Shown here piece by piece: positions 26,489-32,214 of a stretch of 32,214 nucleotides of DNA. This stretch comes from Xenococcaceae cyanobacterium MO_188.B29. Lineage in GTDB: Bacteria; Cyanobacteriota; Cyanobacteriia; Cyanobacteriales; Xenococcaceae. A program made the translations under genes and the position numbers. The notes below the pieces were generated by a model. It was not told the DNA's origin, did not search any database, and saw only the letters and a program-made list of their open reading frames with translations. The DNA is taken from contig JASJDI010000031.1 in the NCBI GenBank assembly GCA_030065155.1, forward strand, positions 1-32,214, given 5' to 3'. Each line of letters begins with the position of its first letter. Position 1 is the first letter of the stretch.

Positions 26489-27451
26489 TCAAACTGGTTC
26501 ATCATTGAGGCAATTGCCAGCTAGACTGAGTCGTTCCATTTGTTTGGCTGACAAAACCAGATCCAGTGCCCCTAAATTTTCCTCCATTTGTTGGGGATTT
26601 CTCGCCGAAAAAATTGGCAATAAGGGGGGTTGACGGTGCATCATCCAAGCCAAAACTACTTGATTGGGGGTTGCTCCTAATTCAGTTGCTACTTCCCTTA
26701 ATACGGCTAGTCGAGCATCTGTATCTAAACCACGATAAGGAGAAGGTATAGGGCGATCGCTGCGAACATAAGCACCCCGTAATAAAGGTGTGTAGGGCAA
26801 TATGGTTTTACCACGAGCATCACAATAGGTCATTAAATTGCGATCGGCAATCTGTTGTGGACCAAAATCTGCTCCTGAATGTGGTCTGAGATAGGTAAAA
26901 CGTTGTTCGACACAGGTAAAACTCGACCATCCCTTCTGAGCAGCGATTGCATCTGCATCAGCTAAACGCCATGCTAAATAATTACTTGCTCCAAAAAAGC
27001 GGATTTTGCCATCTTTGATTAATTGATTGAAGGCAGATAAAGTTTCTGCTAAAGGTGTATTGGGGTCATCCTTATGAGCATAGAATAAATCAATACGATC
27101 TATTCCCAGTCTTCTGAGACTATTTTCACATTCAGCAATAATAGTAGAAGCTGCTAACCCGTCTGGAACATCTCCGTAGCCAAAACCAACCTTAGTAGCT
27201 ATAAACAGTTGTTCCCGTATACCGCGATCGCGTAGCCAACGTCCAATAGTTACCTCGCTTTCACCTCCTTTACCTCGATCGCACCACTGATCGTAGCAAT
27301 TAGCTGTATCAATAAAGCTGCCTCCTGCTTCCACGTACATATCCATTAGTTCATCAGCTTGTTCGTAGCTATTTCTCGTACCAAAGCGAAGAGTTCCAAG
27401 ACATAAACAACTTACTTCTACCCCTGTTTGACTCAGTGGGATTTTTTTCAT
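26489..27451 (-). CDS. Aldo/keto reductase
   Basis: An NAD(P)H-dependent TIM-barrel oxidoreductase acting on aldehydes or ketones. The start is placed at ATG 27451, giving 320 residues from MKKIPLSQTGVEVSCLCLGT. An AAGGAGGAG sequence lies 6 bases upstream (27458-27466); a longer reading from TTG at 27472 would translate the ribosome binding site itself. Catalytic residues of the family are visible: Asp and Tyr in FIDTANCYDQ, Lys in FIATKVGFG and His in FYAHKDDP. Later come RFFGASNY and the cofactor-binding end IFSARNPQQMEENLGAL. The physiological substrate is unknown. It sits between the DHOD-like gene (167 bases upstream) and the transporter, all on the same strand, which suggests a role in fermentative redox balance. 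Confidence 0.92.
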   Translation of the reverse strand: MKKIPLSQTGVEVSCLCLGTLRFGTRNSYEQADELMDMYVEAGGSFIDTANCYDQWCDRGKGGESEVTIGRWLRDRGIREQLFIATKVGFGYGDVPDGLAASTIIAECENSLRRLGIDRIDLFYAHKDDPNTPLAETLSAFNQLIKDGKIRFFGASNYLAWRLADADAIAAQKGWSSFTCVEQRFTYLRPHSGADFGPQQIADRNLMTYCDARGKTILPYTPLLRGAYVRSDRPIPSPYRGLDTDARLAVLREVATELGATPNQVVLAWMMHRQPPLLPIFSARNPQQMEENLGALDLVLSAKQMERLSLAGNCLNDEPV

Positions 27452-27618
27452 AAGTCGCTCCTCCTTGAGCAATTTGTTCTTTATTTCAAGAATGAATAAA
27501 GAGTGAGTGTAAACTCGTTATCCTCAGATTAGGAAAAAATTTTGAGAAACCTGTGAAGAATATTACTTATTGGTTTTTGTTAATCGTAATGCCTCGATCT
27601 TTTCGCTTCATTGATTTT

Positions 27619-28629
27619 CTAGACTAGCATTCGTTTTGGTTGATAGGATTGAAGGGCTTTCATATACTGCGCTCGTTCAAAAGCACTTTCGTCAGGACAG
27701 TTAAGTTGGCTCATGCTTCCCTGCATTTGCTTAACTGACTCATATTCGTATTTTTCCATCCACTGGCGCATTCCCTCTTCAATTACTTGAATATGTTTAA
27801 TACCATGGCTTAACAGGACGCTTACTAACATAGTAATATTGGCACCAGCCATTAACATTTTGAGGACATCTTCAGCTTTATGAATACCGCTAGTTGCTGC
27901 TAAGTCAACCTTAAGACGACCATAGAGTATGGCGATCCAACGCATTGGTAAACGCATAGCTTGGGGAGTGCTTAACAACACACGGGGTTGTACTTCCAAA
28001 GCTTCGATGTCTATATCAGGCTGGTAAAAACGATTGAACAGTACTAGTCCATCTGCTCCTGCTTCTGTTAATTGTTTAGCCATATTTGCCATGTTATTAA
28101 AGAAGGGACTAAGCTTAATCGCTACGGGAATACTTACTACTGATTTAACTGAGTGAAGAATATTGAGATAGTTTTCCTCGATTTGAATGGCTGTCAGGTC
28201 AAAATCTGTTGGTACATAATAGATATTTAATTCCAGTGCATCTGCTCCTGCTTGTTCGATTTGCCGAGCATAATCAGTCCACCCCCCCAAAGTTGAACCA
28301 TTGAGACTAGCAATAATCGGCATATCAACCATTTCTTTGGCTTGACGAATCTGGTTGAGATATTCTTCTGACCCCACATGGAAGATTTCTGGCTCTGGAA
28401 AGTAGGTAAGAGCTTCGGCAAAGCTTTCATTATAGGCAGTTGTATGATGATGTAGCTCATACTGTTCCTGAGTTAGCTGCTCTTCAAACAAAGAATGTAA
28501 AACGACAGCAGCACCCCCCGCATCTTCTATGCGCTTGATATTGTCGATATTTTCTGTCAATGGAGCAGCAGCACCAACGACTAAGGGCGATCGCAGTTGT
28601 AATCCTAGATAAGTAGTAGAGAGGTTCAT
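27619..28629 (-). CDS. Dihydroorotate dehydrogenase-like FMN protein linked to NifJ
   Basis: The 336 residues form an FMN TIM barrel of the dihydroorotate dehydrogenase superfamily: it starts MNLSTTYLGLQLRSPLVVGA, has SLNGSTLGGW in the middle, the substrate/FMN stretch AIKLSPFFNNMANMA, and ATSGIHKAEDVLKMLMAGAN near the end. It is not the usual pyrimidine-pathway PyrD, as the order of loops and the C-terminus (MRQWMEKYEYESVKQMQG) belong to a separate group. Genes of this group are commonly found beside nifJ in cyanobacteria, as here (88 bases downstream of nifJ, same strand). It may exchange electrons with the pyruvate oxidoreductase or with ferredoxin; its reaction is not established. Intact frame. 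Confidence 0.88.
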   Translation of the reverse strand: MNLSTTYLGLQLRSPLVVGAAAPLTENIDNIKRIEDAGGAAVVLHSLFEEQLTQEQYELHHHTTAYNESFAEALTYFPEPEIFHVGSEEYLNQIRQAKEMVDMPIIASLNGSTLGGWTDYARQIEQAGADALELNIYYVPTDFDLTAIQIEENYLNILHSVKSVVSIPVAIKLSPFFNNMANMAKQLTEAGADGLVLFNRFYQPDIDIEALEVQPRVLLSTPQAMRLPMRWIAILYGRLKVDLAATSGIHKAEDVLKMLMAGANITMLVSVLLSHGIKHIQVIEEGMRQWMEKYEYESVKQMQGSMSQLNCPDESAFERAQYMKALQSYQPKRMLV

Positions 28630-28649
28630 TTTTAGTTAGTAGTTAGTGG

Positions 28650-28678
28650 GTAGGGGCAAGGCAGTGTCTTGCCCCTAC
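28650..28678. repeat. Palindromic repeat of the TAGGGGC family between nifJ and the DHOD-like gene
   Basis: Arms GTAGGGGCAAG and CTTGCCCCTAC are exactly complementary around a 7-base centre. TTAGTAG heptamers lie just before it (28631-28647). As RNA it would form a stable hairpin in the nifJ-DHOD message and could lower or separate downstream expression. Confidence 0.75.
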
Positions 28679-28717
28679 GGTGGTTAGTCCCTTCAAGCGG
28701 GATAATATGGTTAGTAG

Positions 28718-31700
28718 TTATCTATCTTCTTGGTCTGCTTTGTCTGCCTTATCTTCCCTAACTTTCCCGTTTATTTGCTGTGCAGCCAAATATTCATACA
28801 TTTGCCAGCGAGTATTGACATCTTGTTGTGCTTCTTGAAGTAGCTGTTTGGCAGCATCAGGTTTACTCTTGGTCAGCATTTTAAAGCGATTTTCAGCATA
28901 CATGGATTGGCTAACTGGCTTCTTGGGCGATCGCATATCTAACTGGAGGGGATTTTTTCCTTCTTGTTTCAGTTGAGGATTGTAACGGTAGAGTAGCCAG
29001 CGTCCGCTATCAACTAGATCTTTCTGATGGCTCATGGCGGTGGTCATATTGATTCCGTGAGCAATACAGTGGCTGTAGGCAATGATTAAGGAAGGTCCAT
29101 CGTAAGCTTCTGCTTCCATAAAGGCTCTTAGGGTATGTTCGTCTCGCGCACCCATTGCTACACTCGCTACATAGACATTACCATAAGTCATGGCAATCAA
29201 ACCCAAGTCTTTTTTGGGTGCTGGTTTTCCTCCCGCAGCAAATTTAGCTACAGCAGCCCTGGGAGTTGCTTTAGAAGATTGACCACCAGTGTTGGAGTAT
29301 ACTTCGGTATCCATAACTAAAATATTGACGTTGCGACCACTAGCAATTACATGATCTAGCCCGCCAAAACCAATATCATAAGCCCAACCATCACCGCCAA
29401 TAATCCAGACACTTTTTTTGACTAGATAGTCGGCGAGGCTCAAAAGTTGTTTAATTTTGCTGGTTAGGGGCGGTTCGCCCTTCGTCCGTACAAGGGTTTG
29501 GAGTTGGTTTTTTAATTGAGCCACGCGATCGCGTTGTTCGTAAATATCTGCTTCGGTTTTTTGTTCGGCAGTTAAAATACTGGTGACTAATTCTTCTCCT
29601 ACTTCACTGGCTAGAGATTTAAGTAACTCAGTAGCAAACTGGGTGTGTTTATCGATCGCGATGCGGAAGCCTAAGCCAAATTCGGCATTATCTTCAAACA
29701 AACTATTAGACCACGCTGGTCCTCGTCCTTCCGCGTTTTGCGCCCAGGGAGTGGTCGGTAAGTTACCGCCATAGATGGAGGAACAACCTGTAGCATTGGC
29801 TACTAAAGCTCGATCGCCAAATAACTGAGTCATTAGTTTAATGTAGGGGGTTTCCCCACAACCAGCACAAGCACCAGAAAATTCAAAGAGGGGTTGTTGC
29901 ATTTGCTGCTGCCGAATTTGATTCAGTTTTAGCTGACGGCGATCGGGATCGGGCAAACTAAGGAAGAAATCCCAATTATCTCGTTCTTGCTCTCGCAGAG
30001 GTAGTTGCTCTTCCATATTAATAGCTTTACGGGAAGGCTGAGATTTATTTTTAGCAGGACAAATATCGACACAAATGCCACAACCAGTGCAGTCTTCGGG
30101 AGCAACTTGAATGGTAAATTTTTGACCTGCAAAGTCTTTATCTCTCACTTCAGTAGACTTAAAGCTGGTGGGTGCATCAGCTAATTGAGCAGGATCGTAG
30201 GCTTTACCCCGAATTACTCCATGAGGACAGACCATGACGCATTTGCCACATTGAACGCAGACATCAGGATCCCAAGCAGGAATAAACTGAGCAACATTGC
30301 GTTTTTCCCATTGGGATGTCCCTGTGGGATAAGTACCATCGCAGGGTAGAACACTTACAGGAAGTTCATCTCCTTCTCTGGCAACCATTTTACCCAAAAC
30401 TTGACGCACAAATTCTGGGGCAGTATCGGGAATGGGAAACTGTTGATGAATCTGGCTAGTAACTTGGGTGGGAACTTTAACTTCAAAGAGATTATCCAGA
30501 GTTTTATCTACTGCCTGTAGATTCATCTGAACAATTTTTTCTCCTTTCTTGCCATAAGTTTTGTGGATCGCTTTTTTAATTTGGGCGATCGCTTCTTCTT
30601 GAGGTAAAACTCCTGCTAGGGCAAAGAAGCAAGTCTGCATTACGGTATTGATTCTACCCCCCATACCGCTTTCGCGAGCAACTTTATTGGCATTGATAAC
30701 GTAAAATTTCAGTTCTTTAGCAATAATTTTCTCCTGAATTTCTACTGGTAGCTTTGACCAGACTTCATCCACACTGTAAGGACTATTGAGTAAAAAGGTA
30801 GCACCTGGTATGGCAGCTTTGAGGACATCGAGTTTTTCTAAGAAATTCCATTGATGACAACCAATAAAGTTGGCTCGATCTATCAGATAGGTAGAGCGAA
30901 TGGGTTGCTCCCCAAACCGTAGGTGGGAAACGGTAACTGCGCCAGATTTTTTCGAGTCGTAAACAAAATAGCCTTGAGCGTAATTTTCGGTTTCTTCCCC
31001 AATAATCTTGATCGAGTTTTTATTTGCCCCTACCGTACCATCAGAACCCAAACCATAAAACATAGCTCTCACGACGCTATCGGGCTCGGTAGAAAATTCG
31101 GGATCGTAGTCTAAAGAAGTATGACTCAGGTCGTCTTTAATTCCTACAGTAAAATGATTTTTGGGCTTATCTTGTTTTAAATTAGCGAAAATGCCCTGAA
31201 TCATGGCAGGATTAAATTCTTTCGAGGAAAGACCATAGCGTCCCCCAACTATTCTGGGTAAGGAAGAATTCAGTTTAATATTCTCCCCTGCTTCCCCTGC
31301 TTGCCAATACTCACACACTGCCGTAACTACATCTAAATAAAGGGGTTCGCCACTAGAACCAGGTTCTTTAGTGCGATCGAGTACGGCAATTTTCCGAACG
31401 GTTGTGGGTAGTGCCTCCACTAAACTCCGAGCATCCAAGGGACGGTATAAACGGACTTTGAGTACGCCGACTTTCTCTCCCTGTCCATTGAGATAATCTA
31501 CCGTTTCGTGGACGGCTTCGCATCCCGAACCCATTAGCACCATAACCCGTTCCGCATCCGTTGCACCGTGATATTCATATAAGCGATAGTGCCTTCCTGT
31601 TAGTTCGCCAAATTTGTCCATTAACTGCTGAACGATTTGCGGACAGTCATTATATAAGGGGTTAACACTTTCGCGGGCTTGGAAATAGACATCTGGATTT

Positions 31701-32214
31701 TGGGCTGTTCCCCGCAAAACGGGACGATCTGGGGTCAATCCTCTGGCGCGATGAGCCAAAACTAACTCATCATCAATCAGCGATCGCAAATCGGTTTCTT
31801 CTAGCAGTTCGATCTTTTGAATTTCGTGGGAGGTACGAAAGCCATCAAAAAAGTGAATAAAAGGTACTCGCGAGCGCAAGGTAGCTGCTTGGGCAATTAA
31901 GGCAAAATCATGTGCTTCCTGCACTGAAGCAGAACACAGGAAGGCAAACCCCGTAGCGCGGGCTGCCATCACATCACTGTGATCCCCAAAAATTGACAGT
32001 GCTTGTGCTGCTAAAGAGCGTGCAGCAACGTGAATCACCGCACTGGTAAGTTCTCCCGCAATTTTATATAGATTGGGAATCATCAACAGTAAGCCCTGAG
32101 AAGCAGTAAAGGTAGTGGTCAAAGAGCCAGCTTGCAATGCCCCATGCACTGCTCCTGCTGCTCCACCTTCTGATTGCATCTCAACTACACTCGGTACTGT
32201 ACCCCAAAGATTAG
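28718..32214 (-). CDS. nifJ: Pyruvate:ferredoxin (flavodoxin) oxidoreductase NifJ, 5' end outside the window
   Basis: The enzyme oxidises pyruvate with CoA to acetyl-CoA and CO2 and reduces ferredoxin or flavodoxin. The 1164 residues seen here lack about 45 N-terminal residues: the frame is open to the window edge and reads NLWGTVPSVVEMQSEGGAAG, an internal segment of the family, so the ATG at 32179 is not the start. Visible parts are the pyruvate-binding and CoA domains, two ferredoxin-type [4Fe-4S] sites (CVQCGKCVMVCPHG and CTGCGICVDICPAK), a further cluster with SGACAGCGETPY, and the thiamine diphosphate motif starting GGDGWAYDIGFGGLDH. A lysine-rich tail ends it. NifJ works in dark or fermentative metabolism in many non-nitrogen-fixing cyanobacteria, so the name does not imply nitrogen fixation. 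No nif genes are in the window. Confidence 0.97.
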   Translation of the reverse strand, partial: NLWGTVPSVVEMQSEGGAAGAVHGALQAGSLTTTFTASQGLLLMIPNLYKIAGELTSAVIHVAARSLAAQALSIFGDHSDVMAARATGFAFLCSASVQEAHDFALIAQAATLRSRVPFIHFFDGFRTSHEIQKIELLEETDLRSLIDDELVLAHRARGLTPDRPVLRGTAQNPDVYFQARESVNPLYNDCPQIVQQLMDKFGELTGRHYRLYEYHGATDAERVMVLMGSGCEAVHETVDYLNGQGEKVGVLKVRLYRPLDARSLVEALPTTVRKIAVLDRTKEPGSSGEPLYLDVVTAVCEYWQAGEAGENIKLNSSLPRIVGGRYGLSSKEFNPAMIQGIFANLKQDKPKNHFTVGIKDDLSHTSLDYDPEFSTEPDSVVRAMFYGLGSDGTVGANKNSIKIIGEETENYAQGYFVYDSKKSGAVTVSHLRFGEQPIRSTYLIDRANFIGCHQWNFLEKLDVLKAAIPGATFLLNSPYSVDEVWSKLPVEIQEKIIAKELKFYVINANKVARESGMGGRINTVMQTCFFALAGVLPQEEAIAQIKKAIHKTYGKKGEKIVQMNLQAVDKTLDNLFEVKVPTQVTSQIHQQFPIPDTAPEFVRQVLGKMVAREGDELPVSVLPCDGTYPTGTSQWEKRNVAQFIPAWDPDVCVQCGKCVMVCPHGVIRGKAYDPAQLADAPTSFKSTEVRDKDFAGQKFTIQVAPEDCTGCGICVDICPAKNKSQPSRKAINMEEQLPLREQERDNWDFFLSLPDPDRRQLKLNQIRQQQMQQPLFEFSGACAGCGETPYIKLMTQLFGDRALVANATGCSSIYGGNLPTTPWAQNAEGRGPAWSNSLFEDNAEFGLGFRIAIDKHTQFATELLKSLASEVGEELVTSILTAEQKTEADIYEQRDRVAQLKNQLQTLVRTKGEPPLTSKIKQLLSLADYLVKKSVWIIGGDGWAYDIGFGGLDHVIASGRNVNILVMDTEVYSNTGGQSSKATPRAAVAKFAAGGKPAPKKDLGLIAMTYGNVYVASVAMGARDEHTLRAFMEAEAYDGPSLIIAYSHCIAHGINMTTAMSHQKDLVDSGRWLLYRYNPQLKQEGKNPLQLDMRSPKKPVSQSMYAENRFKMLTKSKPDAAKQLLQEAQQDVNTRWQMYEYLAAQQINGKVREDKADKADQEDR

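Noticed and set aside
27478-27502. 8-base inverted repeat TCTTTATT/AATAAAGA between the DHOD-like and reductase genes
   Set aside because: The stem is almost all A and T with a 9-base loop and no T-run; not a credible terminator or operator.
28718-32214. NifJ as a sign of a nitrogen-fixation cluster
   Set aside because: The neighbours are fermentation and formate genes with no nif, fix or mod gene; NifJ is common in non-fixing cyanobacteria.

Overview
The window is a cyanobacterial chromosome segment. It is AT-rich, carries many HIP1-type GCGATCGC octamers (for example near 1650, 1760 and 8627), has heptanucleotide tandem repeats of the STRR kind, and holds genes with typically cyanobacterial neighbours or lengths: an 86-residue sulfiredoxin, and NifJ next to a dihydroorotate-dehydrogenase-like protein. 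Repeat density and gene content suggest a filamentous, pleurocapsalean or other large-genome cyanobacterium, but the genus cannot be fixed from the sequence.

Layout. 1-2.7 kb: mnmG (tRNA wobble uridine modification) and, convergent to it, sulfiredoxin. 2.7-6.4 kb: a Wzz/Wzc-type polysaccharide co-polymerase and tyrosine kinase, followed by a small Arg-Pro repeat protein of unknown function. 6.4-8.2 kb: pdhA and, divergent from it, a hexapeptide acetyltransferase. 8.2-13.2 kb: a 1647-residue caspase-like/STAND ATPase/WD40/TPR protein. 13.2-15.7 kb: a decayed accessory stretch with two gene remnants (a SAM methyltransferase and a ShlB/FhaC-type outer-membrane transporter), a 90-bp repeat, and an intact, apparently orphan DNA cytosine-5 methyltransferase. 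15.7-17.1 kb: miaB. 17.1-19.3 kb: two heptamer arrays, a ParM-like actin ATPase and a probable ribbon-helix-helix/coiled-coil partner. 19.4-20.4 kb: a broken membrane-anchored P-loop ATPase gene, hit by a 29-nt palindromic insertion and cut short at a repeat element.

20.5-32.2 kb: six genes on the minus strand, read from right to left: nifJ (5' end outside the window), DHOD-like protein, aldo/keto reductase, oxalate/formate-family MFS transporter, fdhB and fdhA. Together they look like an anaerobic or fermentative and formate module. NifJ oxidises pyruvate with ferredoxin or flavodoxin, the MFS protein could move formate or a related acid, and FdhAB would oxidise formate with NAD (or run in reverse). 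With pdhA the window holds parts of both pyruvate-oxidising routes.

Most notable for follow-up: the caspase-STAND giant, with a second, dead STAND-like gene nearby; the chromosomal ParM/RHH pair; the kinase plus Arg-Pro repeat protein pair; the formate module, whose FdhA has lost one iron-sulphur site; and several families of small palindromic repeats, one of which can be seen to have caused a frameshift. No tRNA, rRNA or CRISPR array was seen.
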